This document shows positions 25,472-34,671 of a stretch of 48,469 bases of DNA, piece after piece. This DNA is from an uncultured Lachnoclostridium sp. (GTDB taxonomy: Bacteria > Bacillota > Clostridia > Lachnospirales > Lachnospiraceae). The position numbers and the translations under genes are program-made. The stretch spans positions 1 to 48,469 of the forward strand of contig CAMWXG010000004.1 in assembly GCA_947178155.1 (NCBI GenBank). The letters run 5' to 3'. The notes under the pieces were generated by a model. That model did no database searches and had not been told where the DNA came from. It was given only the letters and a program-made list of their open reading frames with translations. Each line of letters starts with the position of its first letter. The first letter of the stretch is position 1.

Positions 25472-26353
25472 ATGATACGCAGATTTTTACGTGATGTAAA
25501 TGTAACAAATATTCTGGTGCTTACCATTGCCGGAATTATAAATGCATTTGGTATTACAATTTTTTTATACCCAGTAAAACTATATGACAGCGGCGTATCT
25601 GGAACTTCCATGCTGCTTGCCCAGATAACACCTGATTATATATCATTATCGTTTTTTCTTATATTATTAAATGTACCACTATTTATCTATGGATTAAAAA
25701 AGCAGGGAAAAATTTTTACTTTTTACGCAATATATTCTGTAGCTATATATTCAATATGCGCATGGCTTATTACAGATATTTTACCTGTTGATGTCAGCTT
25801 TGCATCACCACTTGCAGGTACAGATTTACTTTTATGTGCACTATTTGGCGGTGTAATATCAGGCATTGGCAGCGGGCTTGCAATTAAAGCAGGGGGAGCA
25901 ATGGATGGTATAGAAGTCCTTGCTGTAATATTCACAAAACAATTAGGTATATCTGTAGGTACATTTGTAATGATATACAATGTCATTTTATATATTATAT
26001 GTGGCATTGTAATTCAAAGCTGGATATTGCCACTTTATTCTATCGTAACATACTTTGCTGCATTAAAAACCATTGACTATATTGTTGAAGGTATTGATAG
26101 AGAAAAATCGGTTATTATAATTACTGGTAAGGGAGACAAAATATGTGATGCCCTCCTAAGTGAATTTAATAGAGGCATAACAAAACTTGCCGCTGAAGGA
26201 GCTTATTCCAAAGAGGAAAAAACAATGCTTTATTTTATAATAAACCGATTCCAAATCGGCAAAGTTAAAGACATTGTCCGCTCTGTTGATAAATCAGCAT
26301 ATCTTTCCATAAGTGAGGTAGCAGAGATTTTCAGCAGACACGATGAAAGATAA
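25472..26353 (+). CDS. YitT-family membrane protein (copy 2)
   Basis: This 293-residue protein starts behind GGAGG. Six hydrophobic helices in the first ~200 residues include GGVISGIGSGLAIKAGGAMDGIEVLAVI, the family's conserved loop. A C-terminal DUF2179-type domain (about 210-290) carries RGITKLAAEGAYSKEEKTMLYFIINR and ends in YLSISEVAEIFSRHDE. It is paralogous to 16317-17180 but with a different loop (AMDG in place of GTDL). It is upstream of mrp on the same strand, 88 bases apart. Function unknown for the family. Confidence 0.92.
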   Translation: MIRRFLRDVNVTNILVLTIAGIINAFGITIFLYPVKLYDSGVSGTSMLLAQITPDYISLSFFLILLNVPLFIYGLKKQGKIFTFYAIYSVAIYSICAWLITDILPVDVSFASPLAGTDLLLCALFGGVISGIGSGLAIKAGGAMDGIEVLAVIFTKQLGISVGTFVMIYNVILYIICGIVIQSWILPLYSIVTYFAALKTIDYIVEGIDREKSVIIITGKGDKICDALLSEFNRGITKLAAEGAYSKEEKTMLYFIINRFQIGKVKDIVRSVDKSAYLSISEVAEIFSRHDER

Positions 26354-26441
26354 TGTTGTTTTTCACACCCTACCCAATTTGAGTATCTTAATGTTTTTTA
26401 CAAAATCTTTGCATAATATTTTTATTTAGGAGGTTCATTAT

Positions 26442-27266
26442 ATGAGCGAAAGTTGTAATCATGATTGTTCAAACTGTTCTGTTGACTGCTCAAGCAGAGA
26501 GCCCGGCAGCTTTATAGAGCAGCCTCACAAAGACAGCAGTATAAAAAAAGTAATAGGAGTTATAAGTGGCAAAGGCGGTGTCGGCAAATCAATGGTTTCA
26601 TCTATGCTTGCCGTAAATTTTCAGAGAAAAAAATATAATACAGCTATACTTGATGCTGATATAACAGGCCCATCTATCCCAAAAGCATTTGGTATGGATG
26701 AACGTGCTATGGGTGATGAAGATGGAATATATCCTGTTATAAGCAAAACCGGTATACAAACCATGTCTGTAAATCTTCTGCTTGAGGATGCAACTGATCC
26801 TGTTATATGGAGAGGCCCTGTTATTGCAGGAACTGTAAAACAATTCTGGCAGGACGTAATTTGGAAAGATGTTGATTATATGTTTGTGGACATGCCTCCT
26901 GGAACAGGCGACGTAGCACTTACAGTATTTCAATCTATACCTGTAGATGGTATTGTTATAGTTACCTCTCCGCAGGAACTCGTGTCCATGATAGTTGCAA
27001 AAGCTGTGAAAATGGCACAAATGATGAATATACCTATTGTAGGTATCATTGAAAATATGAGTTATGTAAAATGCCCTTGCTGTGGTGAACAATTTGAGAT
27101 ATTCGGAAAAAGTCATCTTGAAGAGGCTGCTGCAAAATACAATCTTCCTATACTTGGCAGGATACCTATGACACCGGAATTATCTGCAGCAAGCGATGCT
27201 GGAAATATTGAAGATATCGAATGTAACTGGTTTGATAATGCTATTTCTGAAATTGAGAAAATATAG
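26442..27266 (+). CDS. mrp: Mrp/NBP35-family P-loop ATPase (Fe-S cluster carrier type)
   Basis: This 274-residue protein has a Cys-rich N-terminus (CNHDCSNCSVDC, residues 5-16). It also has the deviant Walker A GKGGVGKS (43-50), MFVDMPPGTGDVAL (Walker B region) and a C-terminal CPCCG motif (about 207-211) that carries the bridging Fe-S cysteines of the family. It starts behind AGGAGG. Such proteins carry or insert Fe-S clusters; the extra N-terminal Cys group resembles the eukaryotic/archaeal NBP35 form. Confidence 0.93.
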   Translation: MSESCNHDCSNCSVDCSSREPGSFIEQPHKDSSIKKVIGVISGKGGVGKSMVSSMLAVNFQRKKYNTAILDADITGPSIPKAFGMDERAMGDEDGIYPVISKTGIQTMSVNLLLEDATDPVIWRGPVIAGTVKQFWQDVIWKDVDYMFVDMPPGTGDVALTVFQSIPVDGIVIVTSPQELVSMIVAKAVKMAQMMNIPIVGIIENMSYVKCPCCGEQFEIFGKSHLEEAAAKYNLPILGRIPMTPELSAASDAGNIEDIECNWFDNAISEIEKI

Positions 27267-27369
27267 TTAAAAATATTTTAATTTTTATTAAAGGAGCCAT
27301 AAAAATAGGCATAAATACAAAAGATAAATATTTTAAATGCTTTTATTTATTAAGAAATTGATTAAAAAA

Positions 27370-28224
27370 TCATCTGTTATTTTTATCAAGTACAAGCTGT
27401 GCTGTCTTTATAGCGTCCTCTTTATCATCTGCTGCTGCCAGAAATGCATTTGGATGACAGAACCTAAGCGTTTTTATTCCTGTCATTTCTACAAGTTCCT
27501 CTGGCTGCCTGCCACACCATTCTTGAGGAAACGGACAGACTAAAGTCCTATTCTCAATACTTATTGGCACACCTTGTACACTATACCCTCCTCTTATAGA
27601 TGGATATACCACAAATTTATAGGTACTGCCTACAACTTCATTTTTCCATGGTGCAAATTCAGGTAGTATAAGTATACTTCCATCACAATCCTCCATTGCC
27701 TTGTTCACAAGTACCTTTGCACGTAAAACACCTTTTACTGCCTTAAAATGATTTTCCAGTATCTGCTTTGCAAAGTCTACTGCTCTGAAAAAGCAATCAT
27801 CATACGATTCGTCAGAATCCCAATTAGGATTAAACTCATCTATAATATCAGCCAGCGTATTATCAGAACCTGTATTATCAGATTCATCAAGCGGCTGTAC
27901 AAAGCTTAAGTCAAATCTTTTTGCCTCTTCTTCATCAAAAATCAAGCTTCCATACTCTCTCCATATAAGCCCAAAGGCAGCATAAGGACAGCCGTTTTTA
28001 CGGTATTCCTTATCTGCCTGATGATGATCAAACCTTCCTCTGCCGATATCATAGACAATGCCATCAAAATCCTCTGGCACCTCAAACCCACGCTCAATCA
28101 CTATATTAGGATTAATAATCTTAAGAAAAGCCGTAGCAAATACATCGTCTGAATGAAACTTTCCACCATGTGTAAATCCCTTTAAAGGTATATCTATTTT
28201 ATTTTCATTTAATACATTGTCCAT
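27370..28224 (-). CDS. MYG1-family metal-dependent protein (DHH superfamily)
   Basis: This 284-residue protein has the signatures THGGKFHSDDVFATAF (residues 19-34), VYDIGRGRFDHHQ (about 56-68, the DHH metal motif) and the C-terminal GGYSVQGVP and WCGR segments typical of the MYG1/UPF0160 family. Eukaryotic MYG1 is a 3'-5' RNA exonuclease; the bacterial role is not established. The length is slightly below the eukaryotic protein. It is monocistronic, or read through from icd 96 bases upstream. Confidence 0.9.
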   Translation of the reverse strand: MDNVLNENKIDIPLKGFTHGGKFHSDDVFATAFLKIINPNIVIERGFEVPEDFDGIVYDIGRGRFDHHQADKEYRKNGCPYAAFGLIWREYGSLIFDEEEAKRFDLSFVQPLDESDNTGSDNTLADIIDEFNPNWDSDESYDDCFFRAVDFAKQILENHFKAVKGVLRAKVLVNKAMEDCDGSILILPEFAPWKNEVVGSTYKFVVYPSIRGGYSVQGVPISIENRTLVCPFPQEWCGRQPEELVEMTGIKTLRFCHPNAFLAAADDKEDAIKTAQLVLDKNNR

Positions 28225-28320
28225 AATATCACTGTCCTTCTTAAATTTGTCATGTTGCTATTTACAGCTATGCCATTCATAGTAATATAAATTGCGCTGC
28301 AAATCTCCTTTTTTATGAGA

Positions 28321-29529
28321 TTAAAGCATCTTTTCAAGATTTTCGCGAATTGCTTTAATAAAGTCCTCACTATTTAACGCAGTTACATCCTTAAGACTTG
28401 TAATATTAGCCAAATCTTTTGTCATCTTACCTGATTCAATAGTTTCAATCGTAGCCTTTTCAAGCTTGTCTGCAAATTCCTGAAGTTCCTTAAGTCCATC
28501 AAGCTCACCGCGCTTACGCAAAGCGCCTGTCCATGCAAATATTGTTGCAACAGAATTTGTAGAAGTCTCCTCACCTGCAAGATGCTTATAATAATGCCTT
28601 TGTACTGTACCATGCGCTGCTTCATATTCATATACACCATCAGGTGACACAAGAACAGAAGTCATCATAGCAAGTGAACCACATGCAGAAGACACCATGT
28701 CACTCATCACATCTCCATCATAATTCTTGCATGCCCATATAAAACCGCCTTCTGCCTTCATTACACGAGCAACTGCATCATCAATTAATGTATAAAAATA
28801 TTCTATACCTGCTGACTCAAATTTATCCTTATATTCTCTCTCAAATATATCTTCAAATATATCTTTAAAATTATGGTCATATACTTTTGAAATAGTATCC
28901 TTTGTAGCAAACCATAAATCCTGTTTAGTATCAAGTGCATAGTTAAAGCATGCTCTCGCAAAACTCTCTATTGACTTATCAGTGTTATGAATGCCCTGAA
29001 TAACACCACTTCCTGTAAATTCATGTATAGTCCTGCGAATCTCAGTACCGTCCTCACCTGTAAATACAAGCTCTGCTTTGCCTGCTCCCGGCACCTTAAT
29101 CTCTGTATTCTTATATACATCGCCATATGCATGTCTTGCAAGCGTAATAGGCTTTTCCCAATTCTTTACACATGGATCAATCCCCTTTACCTGTATAGGT
29201 GCGCGGAAAACTGTGCCATCAAGTGCTGCCCTTATTGTACCATTTGGCGATTTCCACATTTCTTTTAAATTATACTCTGATACACGTGCAGCATTAGGTG
29301 TAATAGTAGCACATTTTACTGCCACCCCATATTTTTTTGTAGCTTCCGCTGAATCAATCGTTACCTTGTCATCAGTTTCATCACGATATTTCAGTCCTAA
29401 ATCATAATATTCAGTTTTTAAATCAATAAATGGAAGTAAAAGCTCATCTTTAATCATCTCCCAAAGTATACGTGTCATCTCATCTCCATCCATCTCTACC
29501 AGCGGAGTAGTCATTTTAATCTTATCCAT
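28321..29529 (-). CDS. icd: NADP-dependent isocitrate dehydrogenase
   Basis: This 402-residue protein is of the eukaryotic-like dimeric type. Motifs are [18 protein letters not shown] (N-terminus), [12 protein letters not shown], the phosphorylatable-Ser loop [20 protein letters not shown] (about 95-114), [24 protein letters not shown] and the NADP-region [31 protein letters not shown]. It oxidises isocitrate to 2-oxoglutarate, mainly for glutamate synthesis in an anaerobe with an incomplete citric-acid cycle. It is a single gene with a good ribosome site. The citrate synthase and aconitase genes are not in the window. Confidence 0.97.
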   Translation of the reverse strand: MDKIKMTTPLVEMDGDEMTRILWEMIKDELLLPFIDLKTEYYDLGLKYRDETDDKVTIDSAEATKKYGVAVKCATITPNAARVSEYNLKEMWKSPNGTIRAALDGTVFRAPIQVKGIDPCVKNWEKPITLARHAYGDVYKNTEIKVPGAGKAELVFTGEDGTEIRRTIHEFTGSGVIQGIHNTDKSIESFARACFNYALDTKQDLWFATKDTISKVYDHNFKDIFEDIFEREYKDKFESAGIEYFYTLIDDAVARVMKAEGGFIWACKNYDGDVMSDMVSSACGSLAMMTSVLVSPDGVYEYEAAHGTVQRHYYKHLAGEETSTNSVATIFAWTGALRKRGELDGLKELQEFADKLEKATIETIESGKMTKDLANITSLKDVTALNSEDFIKAIRENLEKML

Positions 29530-29668
29530 TTTATATTTCCTCCATTTTCAATAAAATTTATAATTATAGCCATGATTGACTGTAAATATCATTGTTTCAG
29601 TATTTTCAAAATAAATGTAAACAACAACACTATATTACCACAAAACTCCAACAAAGTAAATTATTACA

Positions 29669-29697
29669 TTGACTTATTTTATTACATATGATATTAT
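29669..29697 (+). promoter_or_regulatory. Promoter of the Big_2 protein gene
   Basis: TTGACT (29669-29674), a 17-base spacer and TATTAT (29692-29697), about 40 bases before the start behind AGGAGG. Confidence 0.65.
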
Positions 29698-29743
29698 CAT
29701 TAAAGTATAACATCTCTTCTCCAGCATTAGGAGGGAGCTATCT

Positions 29744-30532
29744 ATGAATAAAAATCATATATCATTAAAAATCTTAGCATTATTTCTTGCAGTTGTTTTA
29801 TGCATTAACCCAATGGCTTCAGAAACGGCTTTCGCCAGAATAGCCCCTATTGTCCTTCTCTCTGATTATGAAAAGGAACTTAATATAGGTGAGGAATATT
29901 ATCTCTATGCATACTCTTCTGATGGCAGAAATCCAAAATTTTCAAGTTCTAACAATAAAATTGCTTCTGTTGATTCATATGGCAAGGTAACAGCTAAAAA
30001 AGCCGGTAAATGTGAAATCACAGTAAAAGCCTTTACAACTGAAGCAACTTGCATAATTAATGTTAAAAAATCTACAATCAAATTAAACAAACTATATGCG
30101 CGTTTATACAGATGTCAAAGTGTACAGCTCACAGCGACAGTCTCATCTGGCATAAGCCCAGTCTGGAAATCAAATAAAAAAAGTGTTGCCATAGTAAATG
30201 AAGATGGTAAAGTAACAGCACTCAAACATGGAACTGCTCTTATTACTGCAACAGCAGGAGACATAAGCAAAATATGCGAAATTGTTGTTGAATCTCCGGA
30301 AATCAATCTTGATACTTATGAATTAACTCTAAATGTGGGGCAGACAGAAACAATAGGTATGACTATATCATCAGGCAATGCGCCAAAATGGACTTCAAGC
30401 AAAAAAAGTGTTGCAACTGTTGACCAGCTTGGCAATGTCTATGCTAAAAAGGCAGGTACAACAGTTATAACAGTAAGTGAAGATGGCACAAAGCAAAAAT
30501 GTCTTGTACATGTAATGGCAAATACTTTATAA
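29744..30532 (+). CDS. Secreted protein with three Big_2 (bacterial Ig-like) domains
   Basis: This 262-residue protein has a signal peptide (about 1-31, cleaved near AFA). Three Big_2 repeats lie at about 33-108, 110-186 and 188-262. Each carries the pattern SSNNKIASVDSYGKVTAKKAG (or KSVA.V...G.V.A..AGT..IT). There is no anchor motif or catalytic domain. It is a small extracellular adhesion or wall-associated protein of the type abundant in Clostridia. It is monocistronic and divergent from icd. Confidence 0.92.
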   Translation: MNKNHISLKILALFLAVVLCINPMASETAFARIAPIVLLSDYEKELNIGEEYYLYAYSSDGRNPKFSSSNNKIASVDSYGKVTAKKAGKCEITVKAFTTEATCIINVKKSTIKLNKLYARLYRCQSVQLTATVSSGISPVWKSNKKSVAIVNEDGKVTALKHGTALITATAGDISKICEIVVESPEINLDTYELTLNVGQTETIGMTISSGNAPKWTSSKKSVATVDQLGNVYAKKAGTTVITVSEDGTKQKCLVHVMANTL

Positions 30533-30567
30533 CAAGAGCACTGTTAACTTGTATTACAACTTAATAT

Positions 30568-31107
30568 TCAATTCTTTGAAGAGATGTTATACCATTCTGT
30601 TGTCTTTTCTATCGGAAGCCTGCTCTTATGTAAAATACATGGTGCTCCCTTTTCATCCGGATACCCTATCGGCATAATAAGCATTGGTATTTGAGTGTCA
30701 GGTATGTCAAATTCTTCTCTTATCTTTTTTTCATCAAACATTCCAACAATAGTAGTCCCAAGCCCAAGCGTTACTGCTTCCAGCGCCATATGTGCTACTA
30801 CAATTCCAATATCAATAAGTCCAAACTTCATACCACTATTTTCGTCCATAGGAGAATCTTTTGTATCTTTATCAAGTGAAATAATAATAACAGCAGGTGC
30901 ATTAAAATGACATGTAGTACATCCTTGCATCTTTTTAATTTCGGCATCTCCTGTCACAATTTTCAGTCTGTGCCGCTGTAGATTGCATGCTGATGGTGCT
31001 ACCCTTGCTGACATAGCAATCTTTTCAAGTTTCTCCCTCTCAACATAACGTGTTGCATCCATACTTCTAAGAGAATATCTCTCACTAATTAACTTTTCAA
31101 ACTCCAT
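30568..31107 (-). CDS. Nitroreductase-family FMN protein
   Basis: This 179-residue protein starts with the family signature ERYSLRSMDATRYVEREKLEKIAMSARVAPSACNLQ. A second FMN-site region is AVTLGLGTTIVGMFDEKKIREEF, and PIGYPDEKGA lies near the C-terminus. It is likely a dimeric FMN oxidoreductase using NAD(P)H. It is the last gene of the MaoC-thiolase-ligase run, 45 bases after the acyl ligase, which might mean a reductive step in the same pathway. The substrate is unknown. Confidence 0.9.
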   Translation of the reverse strand: MEFEKLISERYSLRSMDATRYVEREKLEKIAMSARVAPSACNLQRHRLKIVTGDAEIKKMQGCTTCHFNAPAVIIISLDKDTKDSPMDENSGMKFGLIDIGIVVAHMALEAVTLGLGTTIVGMFDEKKIREEFDIPDTQIPMLIMPIGYPDEKGAPCILHKSRLPIEKTTEWYNISSKN

Positions 31108-31152
31108 CTTTATGTTCCTCCATCTTTATTGAAGAGTAATTCTAAACGCTCT

Positions 31153-32436
31153 CTAAAACTCTACTTCTTTTAATAATCTTCTTTTATCCTTCTTGCCACT
31201 ATCATTATGTGGCATTTTTTCAATAAACAGTATTTTACATGGCATTTCAAAATGTGCAAGCTTTTTTCTAAGCTTGTTGTAAATACTTTTTCTTAAATCA
31301 TTTGTTACTTTTACATCTTCATTGATATTATCTAAATATGCATTCTTATCCCGCGAATATAAGACGTTTTTAATTGTAACTAATGCAATAAGTTTTTCTC
31401 CATTAAGAATAACGGCTGCCTCCTCAATTTCATCAAAACTTTCAAGCTCATTTTCTATACGCACCAAAGACACTTTTCGCCCGCGTATTAAAACTATATC
31501 ATCACTTCTTCCTTCAAAATAAAGCCTTCCCTCACTATCCAAATACCCTCTGTCCGAAAGCGAATATGGACAGGTTATTCCCTCTGCATGGTATTTTGTA
31601 TCAACATAAATCTCACCCTCTTTAATAAATACTGATACATTAGGAAATGGTTTGCCAACAAGATTTCTAGCATCTGTCATGTCACTGTCTTTTATGTATG
31701 TAACATAATTAAGCTCGCTTGCTCCATAATAAAGTATAATTTCTGCTTTTGGAAAAAGTTTCTTTAATCCCTGTGCATCACTTTTTCCAAGACTTTGTGA
31801 ACCTGATAATATTAATTTTATATTTGTATTTACCCCATTTACCACCTGAGATAAAAGCATAAGTTTAGTTGGAATCATATAAATCGCATTAACATTTTCT
31901 TTCTCTATAATATATGCCCATCTTCTGGGATTAAATTTATTCTCAGCAACAATAGTTCCACCTAAATAAAATTGAGCCATATATAAATTTAAATTGCCTG
32001 TAAATGCAAGGCTTCCCTGAGCAAATAGTATACTGTCTTTATCCATGCCAAACACTTTGTTTTGGATAGGAAAAAAGTCAGCCCAACTCTCATATGTCCT
32101 GTACAATATCTTTGGAATACCTCTGCTGCCTGATGTCATTGCTGCCATACACACCTGCTTTGGTATATTCTTTATATCAAAATGACAAAGTTTAGCTGCA
32201 TCTTCTGGCACTATCACAGGTATAATTCCTATGGCATTACATGCAAGAAATTTAACAAGCTGCTTCATTATAGTGTCTTCATATATTATGTATACTGTTT
32301 GACTCGTTTTACTTTTCAATTTATCTCCCATACTGATTACAAGCTCTTTAAGCTCTCCATATGTATAAGGAATACCATCTTCTATAATTGCAATTTTATC
32401 ACAATCCGCTACCCTTATAATATCAAAATAATTCAT
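31153..32436 (-). CDS. Acyl-CoA synthetase / AMP-binding ligase
   Basis: I place the start at the ATG at 32436, which overlaps the thiolase stop (TAATG); the ORF track extends further upstream into the thiolase gene. The 427-residue product has the adenylation signatures MTSGSRGIPKILYR (phosphate loop, about 107-120), YYGASELNYVTY (A5), GYLDSEGRLYFEGRSDDIVLIRG (A7-A8) and NDSGKKDKRRLL with the catalytic Lys (A10). It is shorter than long-chain acyl-CoA ligases, so the N-lobe is compact. It activates a carboxylic acid as an adenylate and passes it to CoA or a carrier. Coupling to the thiolase suggests supply or release of a short or medium acyl-CoA; the substrate is unknown. Confidence 0.88.
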   Translation of the reverse strand: MNYFDIIRVADCDKIAIIEDGIPYTYGELKELVISMGDKLKSKTSQTVYIIYEDTIMKQLVKFLACNAIGIIPVIVPEDAAKLCHFDIKNIPKQVCMAAMTSGSRGIPKILYRTYESWADFFPIQNKVFGMDKDSILFAQGSLAFTGNLNLYMAQFYLGGTIVAENKFNPRRWAYIIEKENVNAIYMIPTKLMLLSQVVNGVNTNIKLILSGSQSLGKSDAQGLKKLFPKAEIILYYGASELNYVTYIKDSDMTDARNLVGKPFPNVSVFIKEGEIYVDTKYHAEGITCPYSLSDRGYLDSEGRLYFEGRSDDIVLIRGRKVSLVRIENELESFDEIEEAAVILNGEKLIALVTIKNVLYSRDKNAYLDNINEDVKVTNDLRKSIYNKLRKKLAHFEMPCKILFIEKMPHNDSGKKDKRRLLKEVEF

Positions 32437-33632
32437 TAATCCACTGTCCTTCTTATTAACACAGATGTTCCTATTCCCCCTGCTGCCGCTATACTGCATA
32501 TTGCATATTCAGGTTTATTATTTGCTGTATGTACATATTCTAAGGCCCTTAATGCATGCAGCATAATTATCCCTCCTGATGCTCCGTAAGGATGTCCATA
32601 TGCAAGTGCACCTCCAAATATATTGTATCTGTCAGAAACATCAGGATACTTTCTGGCAAAAAGTTCATCTATTACAGCAAATGCCTCATTACATTCATAT
32701 ACTGCTATGTTATGATAATCCAGCTCATTTTTTAAAAGAAGCTTCTCTATTGCCAAAATTGCTGTTCTTGGACTTTCAGAAGGCATCCCACCTACATTTG
32801 ACACATCAATAAATTCAGCAGAAGGCTTTAATCCATTTTTTCTTATATAACTTTCTGAACATAAAATCAAAAATGCCGCACCATCATTAGTAAGACATGT
32901 ATTTGCTGCTGTTAATACACTTCCATTTTCGAGCACGTAAGGAAGCCTGTCAAGCAGCCTCTTATTTAGACGTTCGCGTATACCCTCATCTTCACTGCAT
33001 CCTTCTTTCACCTCCACAGCTAAATCATCAAATACTTTACTTTTTCGTGCGAGAACTGCAAGCTCATGACTTCTAAGAACCCATTCATCAAGCTCCTTTC
33101 TTGTAATCCCTTCAGATATAGCTGTCTTTTCTGCCCCATATAACATAGCATTCTCAAAATGTCTGCCTGGCATAAATTTTGAAACTTTATACCATGAATT
33201 CTCTCCACCATATTTTTCATAATCTATATGATTTTTATTATAAGCTCTCCTTGGCGCAGTAGAACTGCTTTCAAAACCTCCCGCTACAATACATTCTGCA
33301 TAACCACTCTTTATCATTGAAGCAGCAGCAGCTATGCTTTCAAGTCCGGAACCACATTGCAAATCAATAGTATATGAAGGTATTTTGTATGACATACCAG
33401 ATTCAAGCATCATAAGTCTTGTAATATTTCCGCCCGCTCCAACAGCATTTCCCGCTATAACCATATCTATTTTCTCTTCTAAATCAGAACTGCATATATC
33501 ACAATTAAAATACCTTCTTATAGTATGTTTTAACACCTGTGCGCCAAGAAGTTCTGCCGGTACATTTTTATACATTCCATTCTCAACTCCAATGTAACTT
33601 CTCAATCCGCCTATAATATATACTTTTTCCAT
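32436..33632 (-). CDS. Thiolase-family acyltransferase with altered C-terminal Cys motif
   Basis: This 398-residue protein keeps the nucleophile Cys in DLQCGSGLESI (about 88), NEAFA (in VYECNEAFAVID) and the His in GGALAYGHPYGASGG. The usual C.GGG.G motif with the second catalytic Cys reads CSIAAAGGIG here; aligned on GG.G, the Cys position is Ala, and the only nearby Cys is displaced by three residues. It may still be active with another base, or may catalyse a condensing reaction without the standard acid/base. It starts behind GAGGG. It is located between the MaoC-domain gene and the acyl ligase. Confidence 0.88.
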   Translation of the reverse strand: MEKVYIIGGLRSYIGVENGMYKNVPAELLGAQVLKHTIRRYFNCDICSSDLEEKIDMVIAGNAVGAGGNITRLMMLESGMSYKIPSYTIDLQCGSGLESIAAAASMIKSGYAECIVAGGFESSSTAPRRAYNKNHIDYEKYGGENSWYKVSKFMPGRHFENAMLYGAEKTAISEGITRKELDEWVLRSHELAVLARKSKVFDDLAVEVKEGCSEDEGIRERLNKRLLDRLPYVLENGSVLTAANTCLTNDGAAFLILCSESYIRKNGLKPSAEFIDVSNVGGMPSESPRTAILAIEKLLLKNELDYHNIAVYECNEAFAVIDELFARKYPDVSDRYNIFGGALAYGHPYGASGGIIMLHALRALEYVHTANNKPEYAICSIAAAGGIGTSVLIRRTVD

Positions 33633-33697
33633 TACATACCCTCTTTGTTTTAATCTTTCAAATGCCTTTATCCATTTTACACATTATGATTTATATA

Positions 33698-34438
33698 CTA
33701 ATTCATTCCACATACAGCTTTACTACTGCCTAAACATATCGCTTTATATATGCTGCTACAAGCTGCACCATATCTTACTGATATAAACTCAATACAACTT
33801 CTTTCCTTTAAATCTTTGTCAAAATCTTTACATAAGCCTAAATCCTCATTTGAAGCTTTGCTTAATTTTTTATCTAATCCTTTTTCTATATATGTATGTA
33901 CTCTATATATTTCTATAGTTTCACCTGCATACAATGGATTATAAAAAGTAATTTCCATATACATACCACGATTATTTAAAAACTTTCCAGTATCTTTAAC
34001 TTTATCAAACATTCTGGAAAGCAGTTGCTCAAGCATAAGAAATCCCGGCACAATTGGCATATCTGTTCTGTGAATATAATTTGTATCACCTATATCATTT
34101 GTAAAATTCTCTATATCCTCTATCGTATATGCAGACCGAAAAAACAGCTTTTCGCTAATATCATTTTTTGCAATTTGCTTATTTTGTTTAATTTTATTTA
34201 TATCACAAGGCTTAACCAAATACACAATTATATCACACATAAAAGTATAAATACCAAAAAAACATTTTTTGCACATATTTATAACAGCATAATTCCTGCT
34301 CAATTTGACAACGTGTGGCGTAATATCCTTACTAAAAAAATTATTCATGTCTAATTCCACTTTTGCAATTAGCCAGCCAGCAAAACCATCAATTTGAGAA
34401 AAATCCAGAATCAACTTTCTAAACCAATCCATTTTCAT
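33698..34438 (-). CDS. MaoC-like hotdog dehydratase-domain protein with unknown N-terminal part
   Basis: I take the ATG at 34438 (six bases after GAGG) as start rather than 34450. Of the ~246 residues, about 107-215 form a MaoC-type hotdog domain. FTNDIGDTNYIH carries the family's Asp/His active pair, followed by PIVPGFLMLEQLLSRM and ITFYNPLYAGETIEIYRV. The N-terminal ~105 residues have hydrophobic stretches (FFGIYTFMCDIIVYLV) and could touch the membrane; no family was recognised for them. It is the first gene of the run that includes the thiolase, ligase and nitroreductase genes, divergent from bioY. It probably hydrates or dehydrates an acyl thioester. Confidence 0.82.
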   Translation of the reverse strand: MKMDWFRKLILDFSQIDGFAGWLIAKVELDMNNFFSKDITPHVVKLSRNYAVINMCKKCFFGIYTFMCDIIVYLVKPCDINKIKQNKQIAKNDISEKLFFRSAYTIEDIENFTNDIGDTNYIHRTDMPIVPGFLMLEQLLSRMFDKVKDTGKFLNNRGMYMEITFYNPLYAGETIEIYRVHTYIEKGLDKKLSKASNEDLGLCKDFDKDLKERSCIEFISVRYGAACSSIYKAICLGSSKAVCGMN

Positions 34439-34561
34439 ATTAATCCTCATTTCTATACATCAAACATAGAATTGCTATTTCACACTTCCAAACATACCAC
34501 CTATGGTGTTACAAACAATTAAATAATGACAGTATAGTACAATATCAAATATTCGTCAACC

Positions 34562-34596
34562 AATCGTAAACCTTTTTCAATTTAGGGTTGACAATT
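34562..34596 (+). promoter_or_regulatory. BirA-like operator upstream of bioY
   Basis: Half sites AATCGTAAACC (34562-34572) and GGTTGACAATT (34586-34596) form a dyad with a 13-base gap. It is close to the BirA consensus TTGTNAACC...GGTTNACAA and overlaps the -35 box. An extra left-half-like TTCGTCAACC lies just upstream at 34552-34561. Confidence 0.6.
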
Positions 34597-34616
34597 ATAA
34601 CCATTGTATGTACAAT
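34588..34616 (+). promoter_or_regulatory. Promoter of bioY
   Basis: TTGACA (34588-34593), a 17-base spacer and TACAAT (34611-34616), with a start expected near 34623. The -35 lies inside the right half of the BirA-like operator, so bound repressor would block polymerase. Confidence 0.7.
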
Positions 34617-34671
34617 TATAGTTACTTTACTCAATTTATATAACAAATAACATTAGAAACGGAGAATAACA

